From the NCBI GenBank assembly GCA_910579105.1, contig CAJTRT010000012.1:1-59419 (forward strand): a DNA stretch of 59,419 bases. Direction: 5' to 3'. Within the stretch, counting starts at the first letter, position 1; the number at the start of each line of letters is the position of its first letter. Shown piece by piece: positions 48,973 through 58,017 of the stretch. Source of the stretch: an uncultured Muribaculaceae bacterium. Lineage in GTDB: Bacteria > Bacteroidota > Bacteroidia > Bacteroidales > Muribaculaceae. The notes beneath the pieces were generated by a model that had not been told where the DNA came from, did not search any database, and saw only the letters and a program-made list of their open reading frames with translations. The position numbers were made by a program, and so were the translations under genes.

Positions 48973-49617
48973 TCATCCGATATGGTCCAACGGCATCTTG
49001 ACCGGCGGCCTCGCGGTTATTTTCAGCAGGTTCTCGTATAACGCACGGAGCGGCAGCCCCATGACGTTGTAAAAATCTCCTCTGATCCCGCTGACCCCAA
49101 TATAACCTATCCATTCCTGTATGCCATAGGCTCCGGCTTTGTCTAACGGGTGGAAGTTATCCACGTAATACGCTATCTCCCGGTCTGTCAGCCGGGCGAA
49201 CTCCACCTCTGTTTCCTCCGCGAACGTATGCTGCGACCGGACGGTGGCGAGCGTCACGCCGGTGACCACCTTGTGGGAGTGGCCGGAGAGCCTGCGCAGC
49301 ATCGACGCGGCATCGCTCAGATCCCGAGGCTTCCCGACAACTTCGCCCCGGTTGATGACGACTGTGTCCGCTGTCAGGAGTATCTGATTATGTCTGAGGG
49401 AAGAAAGATACGCGTGGGCCTTCTTTCGGGAAAGATACGCCGGGACCTCTTCGGGACGCATACTGCCCGGATATGCCTCGTCGACATCCCTCGGCTCGGC
49501 TAACTCGCAGGTCAGGCACAGGTTCCCCACCAGCTCGCGGCGGCGCGGGGAGGCCGACGCGAGCAACAGTTCCCATCCGTTGAGAATGTCGAATTTTTCT
49601 GACTGTTTCTCTTCCAT
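48973..49617 (-). CDS. maf: Maf-like nucleoside triphosphate pyrophosphatase
   Basis: A 214-residue protein with the Maf signature: LLLASASPRRRELVGNL, PAYLSRKKAHAYL, LLTADTVVINRGEVVGKP, MLRRLSGHSHKVVTGVTL and the terminal KAGAYGIQEWIGYIGVSGIRGDFYNVMGLPL. It hydrolyses dTTP/UTP or modified nucleotides to monophosphates and is tied to division arrest. It is the last gene of a minus-strand group with the KdsC-like and DUF2520 genes (32 and 17 bp gaps), and converges with the ATP-grasp-like gene. Confidence 0.94.
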   Translation of the reverse strand: MEEKQSEKFDILNGWELLLASASPRRRELVGNLCLTCELAEPRDVDEAYPGSMRPEEVPAYLSRKKAHAYLSSLRHNQILLTADTVVINRGEVVGKPRDLSDAASMLRRLSGHSHKVVTGVTLATVRSQHTFAEETEVEFARLTDREIAYYVDNFHPLDKAGAYGIQEWIGYIGVSGIRGDFYNVMGLPLRALYENLLKITARPPVKMPLDHIG

Positions 49618-49649
49618 GACTGTTTCCTACATTTCCATCCGAGTAGCGG

Positions 49650-50174
49650 TTACCATCCGAAGGCTTTCGCGGCGTTCAGCCAGTGCCCCTGGGCTTTGAG
49701 AATTTCTTCAAGGAGGTCGCGTGCCACTCCGTAGCCGCCGTCGCAGGGTGATATGTACCGGGCTACGCGCCTTATGTCGACCGCCGCGTCGTGAGGAGCG
49801 ACGGGAAGCCCGACCTCGCGCATACATTCGTAATCCGGTATGTCATCTCCGACATAGGCGACCTCTCCGGCCTCAAGCCCGTTAGCTTCAAGCCATCCGC
49901 GGAGCACGGGAAGTTTCTGCCCGGCCTTCATGTACACGTCCCTGATGCCGAGTCCTTCGAAACGCTCCCTGACACCGGGCGAATCAGCGCCCGATATAAT
50001 TGCCATCTTTATCCCGCATTTGGCGGCCAGCTGCAACGCGTAGCCATCCTTTATGTTGACCATACGGCGGGGGAGGCCGTCGGTATCCAGGGGTATCGTG
50101 GAGGGGGAAAGCACCCCGTCCACATCGAAAACGACTCCTTTTATGGCGCACAGGTCGTGGCAGATCTTACTCAT
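49650..50174 (-). CDS. KdsC-type HAD phosphatase (YrbI family)
   Basis: A 174-residue HAD phosphatase without a cap: IKGVVFDVDGVLSPSTI (two Asp), KMAIISGADSPGVRERF, YMKAGQKLPVLRGWLE (Lys) and VAYVGDDIPDYECMREVGL. This is the pattern of 3-deoxy-D-manno-octulosonate 8-phosphate phosphatase, which frees Kdo for LPS; related 8-phospho-sugar substrates are possible. Short capless members work as tetramers. It is in one transcription unit with maf and the DUF2520 gene. Confidence 0.9.
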   Translation of the reverse strand: MSKICHDLCAIKGVVFDVDGVLSPSTIPLDTDGLPRRMVNIKDGYALQLAAKCGIKMAIISGADSPGVRERFEGLGIRDVYMKAGQKLPVLRGWLEANGLEAGEVAYVGDDIPDYECMREVGLPVAPHDAAVDIRRVARYISPCDGGYGVARDLLEEILKAQGHWLNAAKAFGW

Positions 50175-50191
50175 TGTATATCAAACTTGCA

Positions 50192-50986
50192 TTATATTTT
50201 GAGCGACGGGTGGAATATGTCCAGAATCCTCTGCGACAGCAAGGAATAAGTCTCTTTGAGTTCCGTGGGCAGCGCCGCGAGCTGCCCACGGAGCACTGCG
50301 AGATCCCCGCGGCGGGCGGGCCCGGTCATCGCTTCCTCGGGCGACGCGCTCGCGAGTTTCTGAAGCGTCACTTCAAGCAGCGGCATCAGGTAGTTGACAG
50401 TCAGGCCGTTCCTCCTCAGAAGCCCGTCGGCGTCAAGCCACATGAGATTCGCGAAATTGCAGGCAAACACCGCTGCAAGGTGGAACGCCTTGCGGCGGTC
50501 GCTGTCGGCAAGATCCACACGCGACGAAATCCGCCTGGCAAGCGCCACAAGCTCGTCGCGCACGGAAGCGTCAGACCCCTCTATGAACATAGGAACCCGG
50601 CTGAAATCAACCGCCACATTCCTGGAGAATGTCTGCAACGGATAAAAACTGCCATAACGTTCCTTGATTCCGTCAAACACGGAGATGGGCACGCTCCCGG
50701 AGGTATGCGCCCATATGCCGGGGTAGGGAGGAGTATCGGCGGCAATGGAGGCGATAGCGTCGTCATTGGCGGCGATTATATAATAGTCCGCGTCAGCCGC
50801 AAGCCGGTCAAGCCGTACCGCCGACACACCGCCGCCTATCTTTCCGGCCAGAACCCTGGCGTTTTCAATATGCCGGCTGCATATCTGTGCCACGTTCGCG
50901 ACCTTGTCGAGCGCCATGGCCATATGGGTCGCGACATTGCCCGACCCGATAACGCATATTCTCGGAACACCGTCGTTGTAGACCAC
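50192..50986 (-). CDS. Rossmann-fold DUF2520 protein
   Basis: 264 residues from a GTG start. The N-terminal Rossmann motif is RICVIGSGNVATHMAMAL, with IIAANDDAIASIAAD and WAHTSGSVPISVF. The C-terminal DUF2520 helical domain shows GSFYPLQTFSR, RKAFHLAAVFACNFANLMW and MTGPARRGDL. It resembles pyrroline-5-carboxylate reductase and NADP-dependent hydroxyacid dehydrogenases, so an NAD(P)-linked reduction is likely. The substrate is unknown. It is the first gene of the DUF2520-kdsC-maf group; the nitroreductase gene lies 22 bp upstream. Confidence 0.88.
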   Translation of the reverse strand: MVYNDGVPRICVIGSGNVATHMAMALDKVANVAQICSRHIENARVLAGKIGGGVSAVRLDRLAADADYYIIAANDDAIASIAADTPPYPGIWAHTSGSVPISVFDGIKERYGSFYPLQTFSRNVAVDFSRVPMFIEGSDASVRDELVALARRISSRVDLADSDRRKAFHLAAVFACNFANLMWLDADGLLRRNGLTVNYLMPLLEVTLQKLASASPEEAMTGPARRGDLAVLRGQLAALPTELKETYSLLSQRILDIFHPSLKI

Positions 50987-51008
50987 TGCCAGTCAGAGCT
51001 ACGTCAAT

Positions 51009-51554
51009 TCATTGCCGCACGACTTCCTTGAACCGGCCCACGCTGACTTTCTCCCATTGCAGTTTCTCCGGATTTATAGGCTTGCGGTCCTCGTCCTTAT
51101 GCCCGATGGAAACAATCGCCACCACCCCGTAATTCTCAGGAATGCCGAGAAGCTCGCGCACATATTCCTCGGAAGGGGTGCCGTCTTCCCGATAACGGTC
51201 GCGCACCTCGACCCAGCAACTTCCCAACCCGAGATCGACAGCCTGGAGCTGCATCACGATAGCCGCCACTGAGGCATCCTCGATCCAGGCGTCCGACTTG
51301 GTCATATCGGCGCATACAACGACCGCCAACGGAGCGTTGGCAACGGAAAGCGCGTAATTGGGTTTGCACTCGCCGAGCCTCTGGAGCATCTCTTTGTCCT
51401 CCACGACTATGAAATGCCAGCTGCGGCCGCTCTTCGAGGATGGGCATGCGAGCCCGGCTTCCATTATGAGCTTCACATGCTCAGCGTCGACAGGTTCGGA
51501 TGTGTAGCGACGTATCGAACGCCTATTTAACAGAAGTTCGTGGAAATTTTCCAT
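51009..51554 (-). CDS. Nitroreductase family protein (cytoplasmic)
   Basis: Starting at the ATG at 51554 the protein has 181 residues (MENFHELLLNRRSIRRYTSE); the upstream 15 codons of open frame do not look like the family. Further marks are MEAGLACPSSKSGRSWHFIV, ASVAAIVMQLQAVDLGLGSCW and VVAIVSIGHKDEDRKPINPE. It is an FMN-dependent NAD(P)H oxidoreductase for nitroaromatics or quinones. Unlike the one at 43089 it has no export signal. It lies between HU-SPOR and DUF2520 genes on the same strand, probably one long transcript. Confidence 0.92.
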   Translation of the reverse strand: MENFHELLLNRRSIRRYTSEPVDAEHVKLIMEAGLACPSSKSGRSWHFIVVEDKEMLQRLGECKPNYALSVANAPLAVVVCADMTKSDAWIEDASVAAIVMQLQAVDLGLGSCWVEVRDRYREDGTPSEEYVRELLGIPENYGVVAIVSIGHKDEDRKPINPEKLQWEKVSVGRFKEVVRQ

Positions 51555-51580
51555 ATGGGATAGTATTTCAGAATAGGATA

Positions 51581-52642
51581 TTAACGACGGCACACCCACG
51601 CGTCAGCGACACCGCAGTTCTCCCGCAGGGCGTTAGCCGCCGCGTAGGTGGGGGCCGTAGCGGCGTAGACGCGGCACTTGCCGTCACTTTGCAGCACCTC
51701 GAGATTTCCTCCTTTCGACGCTATGTAAGTACGGGCCTGCCCCATGGTAGGGAACGATGCCACGACCACGCAGAAACGGTCTGTCTTGGAAGAACACATC
51801 CCGGAGGCTTTTTGTTTGGCAGGGTCACCCGAGACGCGGTTCGCCCGTGCCTCCCTCCTGGCTTTGATCTCGTCCGGTGTAACCTCCACAAAGCCTCTCT
51901 CGGCAGGAAGGCCTATCGTGAGGCGGCGCTCTGTCCGTGGCGCCTCAGTGTTGCCGGCAGCGGGAGCCGCAATTGCCGGGATAGGCGCCAGCGATGCCTT
52001 CTGAGGCTCGTTGGCCATCCTGATCGGATGGAGCATAAAGAGCGTTATCGTAACTATAACCGCCAGCGACGCCGCGACACCGGCAGCGCCGTTGCGCAGC
52101 TTGCGCCACCGGGAGCCGACAGCGGCCGCGCCTGATGCCCCGACGTTTCCGGTATCGGGCCGCGTCGCCGCGACTGGCGCGGGAACCGTCCGAACCGCGG
52201 GACGGGAAGATCCGTCGCCTTTCAGACGATCGACATCCACATCGGGGAGAACCGCGAATGCGGCGTTTACTGCCGAGACCCGGGCCGCCGAAAACACGAC
52301 AGAGCCATCGGCCGTCGCGCGGAAAAAGCCAAGACGACCGAAAGAGGCACTCCCGTCACGCGTCACTGCCTGGCGCAGCGCCTCCACGCCGCGCGACACC
52401 CGCTCGGCGGCATCCGCGAGGGTGATTCCCAGGCCGCGGCTTAACGAGGCCGCAAGAAGGCCGTCGTCCGCCGTGATGGACGAGTTGAACGCCACCCGCC
52501 GCCGCGGAGGGAGCAGCATGCCGGGGTTGCGACGGTCGAAACGAGCGGAATCGACGGCGCAAATCAAGGCACCCAGCCCGGGGAGCACCACGCAGTCGCG
52601 GCGCCCCAGCAAGTACTCGGCATGTCGGATGAGCAGATTCAT
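51581..52642 (-). CDS. HU-CCDC81 and SPOR domain membrane protein
   Basis: A 353-residue protein. Residues 1 to about 125 follow the prokaryotic HU-CCDC81 pattern: IRHAEYLLGRRDCVVLPGLG, RVAFNSSITADDGLLAASL and a second segment with SFGRLGFFRA. One membrane segment lies at about 187-205 (AAGVAASLAVIVTITLFML), then a Pro/Ala-rich linker and a C-terminal SPOR domain (KTDRFCVVVASFPTMGQART, then CRVYAATAPTYAAANALREN). SPOR domains bind denuded septal peptidoglycan; HU-CCDC81 domains, known from Bacteroidetes and centrosomal CCDC81, are thought to bind proteins or DNA. It likely links cytoplasmic machinery to the division site. Confidence 0.85.
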   Translation of the reverse strand: MNLLIRHAEYLLGRRDCVVLPGLGALICAVDSARFDRRNPGMLLPPRRRVAFNSSITADDGLLAASLSRGLGITLADAAERVSRGVEALRQAVTRDGSASFGRLGFFRATADGSVVFSAARVSAVNAAFAVLPDVDVDRLKGDGSSRPAVRTVPAPVAATRPDTGNVGASGAAAVGSRWRKLRNGAAGVAASLAVIVTITLFMLHPIRMANEPQKASLAPIPAIAAPAAGNTEAPRTERRLTIGLPAERGFVEVTPDEIKARREARANRVSGDPAKQKASGMCSSKTDRFCVVVASFPTMGQARTYIASKGGNLEVLQSDGKCRVYAATAPTYAAANALRENCGVADAWVCRR

Positions 52643-52646
52643 ACCG

Positions 52647-52677
52647 CAAAGTTAGCAAAACCCGGCCAAATGTCAAA
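52647..52677 (-). promoter_or_regulatory. Promoter of the HU-SPOR gene, leaderless geometry
   Basis: On the minus strand: TTTG (plus CAAA 52674-52677), 19 nt, TAACTTTG (plus CAAAGTTA 52647-52654), a perfect match. Four bases then separate it from the ATG ending at 52642. Confidence 0.78.
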
Positions 52678-52878
52678 ATAAATCAACAGGGCATTTGTCG
52701 CGGTTATCTCGACAGATACTTGTGACGGATACCCGCGCCGATTCATTTTCAATTTTGTGGAAGAACGGCTTAATTTTACTTAAAACAGGCTCCTCGGCCA
52801 ACCCGCACTGAGCCTGCCGTGTTCTCTCTTATGAAAGTCCGCGGAATCCGGATATCAACAGCCAAACAATATAGATTT

Positions 52879-53181
52879 ATGAAAACAGACACATACCACG
52901 ACATCATCAATTCCTCGCCCGTAGTGCTCGTCGAATTTTTCGCGAGCTGGTGCCCGCACTGCCAGAAAATGATGCCGGCAGTGGCGCGGGCAAAAGAGCT
53001 ACTCGCTGGCAAAGCCGGGGTATACACCTTCGACATAGACGAGAACCAGGCGCTCGCTGACGCGAACGGGGTGAAGTCAATACCGACTTTCCTGATTTAC
53101 AACAACGGGGAAACCGTGTGGCGGCACACCGGCGAGATCGACGGAGAGGCGCTGCTCAGCAAGGTAGAGTCATATCTCTGA
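52879..53181 (+). CDS. Thioredoxin-family protein
   Basis: The ATG at 52879 gives 100 residues; an upstream in-frame ATG at 52819 would add 20 residues unlike the family. The active site is W24-C-P-H-C28, followed by QKMMPAVARAKELLAG, DENQALADANGVKSIPTFLI and the cis-Pro segment SIPTF. The CPHC pair is more typical of DsbA than of classical CGPC thioredoxin, which would make it more oxidising. There is no signal peptide, so it is cytoplasmic. It converges with trxB, with a shared terminator between them. Confidence 0.9.
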   Translation: MKTDTYHDIINSSPVVLVEFFASWCPHCQKMMPAVARAKELLAGKAGVYTFDIDENQALADANGVKSIPTFLIYNNGETVWRHTGEIDGEALLSKVESYL

Positions 53182-53245
53182 ACCATTCTTTGCGGAGCGA
53201 AGCGCTTCACGAGGACTGACAACACCCTCCCATCCGAACACAAAG

Positions 53246-53278
53246 AAGGTGCTGTGTCAGAATCTGACACAGCACCTT
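53246..53278. terminator. Bidirectional terminator between the thioredoxin and trxB genes
   Basis: A 15-bp perfect stem (53246-53260 and 53264-53278) with loop AAT. TTTT ends the plus-strand side and TTCTTTGTG follows on the minus strand, so it can serve both converging genes. Confidence 0.88.
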
Positions 53279-53290
53279 TTAGGTCACAGG

Positions 53291-54232
53291 TCAGCGCAGC
53301 TCCTGAAGGAAACGGTCCGCGTCCAGGGCGGCGCGGCATCCGGAACCGGCGGCGTTGATTGCCTGGCGATAGAACGGGTCGGCGACATCACCCGCGGCAA
53401 ACACCCCGGGAACGCTCGTGCGGGTCGACGGGGAGTTGACCACGATATAGCCTTGCTCATCCAGAGCGAGCTTCCCTTCGAACATACCGGTATTGGGCGT
53501 GTGGCCGATGGCGAGGAAGAAACCGTCGAGCGCGAGGTCGTAATGCCGCTCTTTGTCGGTACCCGCGTTCTCGACAAGCCGGGCACCCTCAAGCACTTCC
53601 TCCCCGTAAAGACCTTCGGTTACGGTATTATAGAGAACGGTTACGTTGGAGGCGCCCTCTATGCGGTTCTGCATCACTTTCGAGGCCCTGAGATAGGGCT
53701 TGCGCACGATAAGGAACACCTCTTTGGCGATCGTCGACAAGTAAAGGGCTTCCTCGCAGGCGGTGTCGCCACCTCCGACTACCGCCACGCGGCGGTTACG
53801 ATAAAAGAACCCATCGCATGTCGCGCAGGCGGAAACCCCCATGCCAAGGTATTTCTGCTCATCGGGGAGCCCGAGGTAGCGCGCCGACGCACCGGTTGCC
53901 ACTATCACGGTCTCCGCCTCAACGACTTCGCCACTGTCGGTAGTAAGGCGGAAAGGCCGCGTATCGAAGTCTACCTCAGCGATTACCTTGGTTCGGATGT
54001 CGGCACCGAAACGGAGCGCCTGCTCGCGCAGGTGGCCCATCATCTCAGGGCCGTTAACGCCGTTGGGGTAACCTGGAAAGTTCTCCACCTCGGTGGTGGT
54101 CGTAAGCTGGCCGCCTGGCTGCATCCCCTCGAAAAGCACGGGGGAAAGATTGGCGCGGGAGGCATAAATCGCCGCCGTGTATCCGGCGGGCCCCGCGCCG
54201 ATAATCACGCAGGAAACTGGTTTGTTGCTCAT
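53291..54232 (-). CDS. trxB: Thioredoxin reductase
   Basis: A 313-residue FAD protein: FAD site IIGAGPAGYTAAIYASRANL, redox-active C136-A-T-C139 in GVSACATCDGFF, NADPH site VVGGGDTACEEALYL, and the terminal GVFAAGDVADPFYRQAINAAG. It reduces thioredoxin with NADPH. It is the last gene of an ftsK-lolA-trxB group (15 bp after lolA). The thioredoxin-like gene at 52879 lies just beyond, converging. Confidence 0.97.
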   Translation of the reverse strand: MSNKPVSCVIIGAGPAGYTAAIYASRANLSPVLFEGMQPGGQLTTTTEVENFPGYPNGVNGPEMMGHLREQALRFGADIRTKVIAEVDFDTRPFRLTTDSGEVVEAETVIVATGASARYLGLPDEQKYLGMGVSACATCDGFFYRNRRVAVVGGGDTACEEALYLSTIAKEVFLIVRKPYLRASKVMQNRIEGASNVTVLYNTVTEGLYGEEVLEGARLVENAGTDKERHYDLALDGFFLAIGHTPNTGMFEGKLALDEQGYIVVNSPSTRTSVPGVFAAGDVADPFYRQAINAAGSGCRAALDADRFLQELR

Positions 54233-54247
54233 TGTTCGTGTATTTGT

Positions 54248-54871
54248 TTAACGGAGATCGACGACACGGGCCGCGGGAGCAGACTTCTTGGCGAAGCGGA
54301 AATAAGAATCCGGCTTTTTCGCCGCCTTTTTCATTGACGCGAACGTGATTACGGCCTGTGAGCCGTCATTCATTGTAACGACTATCTCGCGGAGAAAGTT
54401 CGTAGACGCGTCGGATGTGACGACTGCCTTGCGGAAGTTTGACTTATCGGCGGGTACCAGCTCAATTCTGTCACTGCCGGCAGCAGCCTCCAGGCGGTGC
54501 GCCTTGCATCCCTTGGCGCTGTTTGTGATGATAGTCAGCGGATTCGTCTCGGCGAGTTCGTCGGCTGTCGGTTCGGTCACATTGACTTCCTCGGCATCCT
54601 TGGAGTAGGTCCATTGGGTCTTTCCATCGAACCAGGCCTCCATTCTCGGAAGCGCCAGCACGAACTTACGCCCCTGAATGAAAGCGGTTCCGGCCATCGG
54701 CGGCTGCCCCTGCTGACGCAAGGTGAACTCCGCCTTGATTGCTTCGGACTTCGCGAGCGTCTGGGAGATGGCGTTCACCACCTGCGCGGCGGAACTTTTG
54801 GCCGCGTCGGCAGGGGAGGGGAGCAATACAGCCGCCATGGCTGTAATGAATATCAATAGTTTCCTTGTCAT
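54248..54871 (-). CDS. LolA-like outer-membrane lipoprotein carrier
   Basis: A 207-residue periplasmic protein with a signal peptide (KLLIFITAMAAVLLPSPADA). The LolA half-barrel pattern follows: IKAEFTLRQQGQPPMAGTAF, QGRKFVLALPRMEAWFDGKT, and WTYSKDAEEVNVTEPTADEL. This family carries lipoproteins from the inner to the outer membrane; Bacteroidetes versions are often divergent and placed just after ftsK, as here (3 bp gap). A LolA/DUF4292-type role is likely but exact cargo cannot be told. Confidence 0.85.
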   Translation of the reverse strand: MTRKLLIFITAMAAVLLPSPADAAKSSAAQVVNAISQTLAKSEAIKAEFTLRQQGQPPMAGTAFIQGRKFVLALPRMEAWFDGKTQWTYSKDAEEVNVTEPTADELAETNPLTIITNSAKGCKAHRLEAAAGSDRIELVPADKSNFRKAVVTSDASTNFLREIVVTMNDGSQAVITFASMKKAAKKPDSYFRFAKKSAPAARVVDLR

Positions 54872-54874
54872 ATG

Positions 54875-57751
54875 TCAAATGTCTGTTTGAAGTACTCGTT
54901 CAAGCCCGACGGTGTCCATCAGCACCTGGCGCGGTTTGCCTCCGATGCTGGGGCCCACGACACCCGACGCCTCGAGCTGGTCCATGATCTTTCCAGCGCG
55001 GTTGTAGCCGATAGAATAGCGGCGTTGCAGCGACGAAGTCGAGGCCGTGCCTGACGTGATCACGAACTTGGCCGCCTCCTCGAATAACGAATCGCGTTCC
55101 GAGAGGTTCACAGCGGCGGAGCTGTCGCCGTCGTCCATAATGGGTTCGGGCAGATAGTAGGCGTGCTCGTAGCCTGCCTGGGAGTCAATGTGGTGGCAGA
55201 TGGCCTCCACCTCGTCGGTGTCGATGAAGGCACACTGCACGCGGTCCATCGACCCGTTATGCGAAAACAGCATGTCGCCCCTGCCGATCAGCTGGTTGGC
55301 GCCGGAGCGGTCGAGAATGGTTTTGGAATCAACCATCTGGGCCACGCGGAACGCGATGCGGCCGGGGAAGTTCGCCTTGATTATACCCGTGATGACGTTC
55401 GTAGACGGGCGCTGGGTGGCCACGATCATGTGCATGCCCACCGCACGAGCCTTCTGGGCGATGCGGGCGATGGGGGTCTCTACCTGCTTTCCGGCTGTCA
55501 TGATCAGGTCGGCGAACTCGTCGACAATCATCACGATGTAGGGCAGGTAGCGGTGTCCCTTTTCAGGATTGAGCATACGCTTCACGAAGCGCTCGTTGTA
55601 CTCGGTTATGGAACGCACATTGGCGTCGCGCAGCAGCATATACCGCTGGTCCATCTCCACGCACAGGGAGTTGAGCGTGCGCACGACCTTGTCCATGTCC
55701 GTCACCACGGCGTCCTCCTCGTCGGGCAGCTTGGCGAGGAAATGGCGCTCGAGCACGCCGTAAAGGCTGAACTCAACCATCTTGGGGTCAATGAGCACGA
55801 ATTTGAGCTCGGCCGGATGCTTGCGGTAAAGCAGCGAGGCTATGATGGCGTTGAGGCCTACCGACTTACCCATACCTGTCGCTCCGGCCACGAGCAGATG
55901 CGGCATCTTCGCGAGGTCGGCGATGTAGACATCGTTGGAAATAGTCGCGCCCAAAGCCATAGGGAGCTTGTATTTACATTCCTGGTAGGCTCTCGATTCG
56001 AGGATGGAACGCATAGCCACCATCTGGGGATCCTTGTTGGGGACTTCTATGCCGATTGTTCCCTTGCCGGGGATGGGAGCGATGATTCGTATGCCGAGAG
56101 CGGCGAGACTCATCGCTATGTCATCCTCGAGACGGCGAATCTTCGCTATTCTCACCCCTTCCGCGGGTATTATCTCGTAAAGGGTGACGGTCGGGCCTAC
56201 GGTAGCTTCGATATGGGAGATCTGTATGCCGTAGTCATTCAGGGTCTTGGTGATCTTGTCCTTGTTCTCTTCCTGCTCCTCGCGGTCTACGGAACTGGCT
56301 TTCTTCGAAGCCTCGTGGAGCAGGTCGAGCGACGGCGGAACATAGCGCGAAAGCTCGGCTGTCGGATCGTAAAGTTCCTGGTTCTTGACGTCGGCCTTCT
56401 CGATCTCGGTGGAGAACACCTCGAAGCCGGGATCCGAGATCGCGGCGGTGCGCACGGATGACGGCGTTTGCGACGATGGCGCGTCCTCTTCCGCCTCTTC
56501 CTTTTCCGGCGGCATCGCCGTTTCCGCTACAGGTTCATCCTCAGGGTCATCCGAAGGCACATCCTCATCGCCAGACAGCTCCTCCGGCTCTGTCGGAGAA
56601 AGCCGCGCCTCCGTCGCTTCGGCCTCGTCAATAAGGGCTTCGCGGGGAGAAGCGTCAAAACCCACCTCTTCGACAGTCCGCGGCTCGTTGAACGGGTCGT
56701 AATCTTCCTCTTCCGGCACCGTCTCTGCCTCATGCTCGGAATTAAGCTCCGAGTTCTCCATCGCCTCGCGTGCCCGCTGGCGCGCTTCCTCCTGCTCGAC
56801 GCGCTCCTGCTCGGCCCGCTCGCGGCGGGCGCGCCGGATCGCGGCATATTTGTTATACAGTTTTAGCAGGTCGTTGATATACACATATACCACCGCGACG
56901 ACAAGCAGCACACTGACAAGCAACGCGCCTATCCAGTCGGCATAGCTGTGGATCAGCAGGTTCACATAGCGTCCGTGGGTTCCTCCGAGGTTTATGTCAA
57001 GACCGAGCCATATGCCCGCGAGGCCAAGGACCATGGAAACAGTTATACCGACCAGCAGCGTCTTGAAGGTTGCCGACCAGAAATGGCACTTTCGGATCCC
57101 CATAAGTCCCAGGCCTATCACCACAAGGTAGACAATCAGGACGAGCGACCCCAGCCCGAGCCCCTGCGCGAACACCGACTGGGCGAGCGCGGCTCCGAGC
57201 GGCCCCCCGTGGTTGCCGACCCGGGTACCGTCCGCCGCGATTTCCGGCAGATCCATCGACGTGACCACGCTTTGGTCAGCCACGCCGTATCTTAAAAAAG
57301 ATATCGCCGAGACAACTATGTACAGCGCCAGGCAGATCAGCCCTACACCAAACACGGCATGCGTTCTCTTGTCACAGAAAAAATTCCATACCCCCCTGAA
57401 CGGGTTGGCGAACGGCTTCCGATCCGTCGCCAGTCTGCCGGCATCAGCTTTTTGCCGCCGCGGGCGCGCCGCGGCAGGCCGCTGTTCGCGGCGAACGTCA
57501 TCTGCCGCTACCCTGCGGCGGGAAGCGTCTGCACTCTCCGAGCGTCCCGCGCCTCGACTTTCCGGCGCCCGGCCCGCGGGGGCGCCCCCGCGGCTCTCGT
57601 CGCCTCTGTATCTCAGACGGTCGGAGTCATGCGGCCTGTTCGGCCGCGGCTGGTTGCCGGACGGCCCGCGTCGGGCCATGCGGTCGGGATCAGGCATAAG
57701 CAGGTCTGGATCATAATCGAGGCCTTCAGGTGAAAAGTTATAATCGTCCAT
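54875..57751 (-). CDS. ftsK: FtsK/SpoIIIE DNA translocase
   Basis: A 958-residue protein. A charged Arg/Pro-rich N-terminus (1-115) precedes four or more membrane segments (about 125-290). An acidic Glu-rich linker follows (about 330-450). The motor has Walker A GATGMGKSVGLNAI near residue 620, VLIDPKMVEFSLY, Walker B VMIVDEFADLIM and ATQRPSTNVITGIIKANFP. The C-terminal winged-helix gamma domain is ASTSSLQRRYSIGYNRAGKI. It pumps chromosomal DNA through the closing septum and activates XerCD at dif. It heads the ftsK-lolA-trxB group. Confidence 0.96.
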   Translation of the reverse strand: MDDYNFSPEGLDYDPDLLMPDPDRMARRGPSGNQPRPNRPHDSDRLRYRGDESRGGAPAGRAPESRGAGRSESADASRRRVAADDVRREQRPAAARPRRQKADAGRLATDRKPFANPFRGVWNFFCDKRTHAVFGVGLICLALYIVVSAISFLRYGVADQSVVTSMDLPEIAADGTRVGNHGGPLGAALAQSVFAQGLGLGSLVLIVYLVVIGLGLMGIRKCHFWSATFKTLLVGITVSMVLGLAGIWLGLDINLGGTHGRYVNLLIHSYADWIGALLVSVLLVVAVVYVYINDLLKLYNKYAAIRRARRERAEQERVEQEEARQRAREAMENSELNSEHEAETVPEEEDYDPFNEPRTVEEVGFDASPREALIDEAEATEARLSPTEPEELSGDEDVPSDDPEDEPVAETAMPPEKEEAEEDAPSSQTPSSVRTAAISDPGFEVFSTEIEKADVKNQELYDPTAELSRYVPPSLDLLHEASKKASSVDREEQEENKDKITKTLNDYGIQISHIEATVGPTVTLYEIIPAEGVRIAKIRRLEDDIAMSLAALGIRIIAPIPGKGTIGIEVPNKDPQMVAMRSILESRAYQECKYKLPMALGATISNDVYIADLAKMPHLLVAGATGMGKSVGLNAIIASLLYRKHPAELKFVLIDPKMVEFSLYGVLERHFLAKLPDEEDAVVTDMDKVVRTLNSLCVEMDQRYMLLRDANVRSITEYNERFVKRMLNPEKGHRYLPYIVMIVDEFADLIMTAGKQVETPIARIAQKARAVGMHMIVATQRPSTNVITGIIKANFPGRIAFRVAQMVDSKTILDRSGANQLIGRGDMLFSHNGSMDRVQCAFIDTDEVEAICHHIDSQAGYEHAYYLPEPIMDDGDSSAAVNLSERDSLFEEAAKFVITSGTASTSSLQRRYSIGYNRAGKIMDQLEASGVVGPSIGGKPRQVLMDTVGLERVLQTDI

Positions 57752-57822
57752 CGGGGAAATTCAGAATATCGTTGGATTCAGGCACCGGCGTCTTTGCTGT
57801 GGCCGCTGCCGATTAAGGAATG

Positions 57823-57854
57823 CAAATTTACGCCAAATCCGTCAGATTACCAAT
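57823..57854 (-). promoter_or_regulatory. Promoter of the ftsK group
   Basis: On the minus strand: ATTG (plus CAAT 57851-57854, one mismatch), 20 nt, TAAATTTG (plus CAAATTTA 57823-57830). The leader is about 70 nt. Confidence 0.6.
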
Positions 57855-57925
57855 CGATTTTCCCATTCATTTTTGAGAATTTCAAAGCAACTGACCCGAA
57901 AGCGACCCGATTGCCGACCTTGTTT

Positions 57926-57956
57926 TTTGCCGTTTGCCGGAAAATTCCTAACTTCG
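57926..57956 (+). promoter_or_regulatory. Promoter of efp
   Basis: TTTG at 57926-57929, a 19-nt spacer, TAACTTCG at 57949-57956. The leader to the ATG at 58018 is about 57 nt. Confidence 0.72.
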
Positions 57957-58017
57957 CGGTCGCGCTTCACGCGCCTGACCTGCTGAAAAATCCAACACAT
58001 ACACATAGAACGAATTT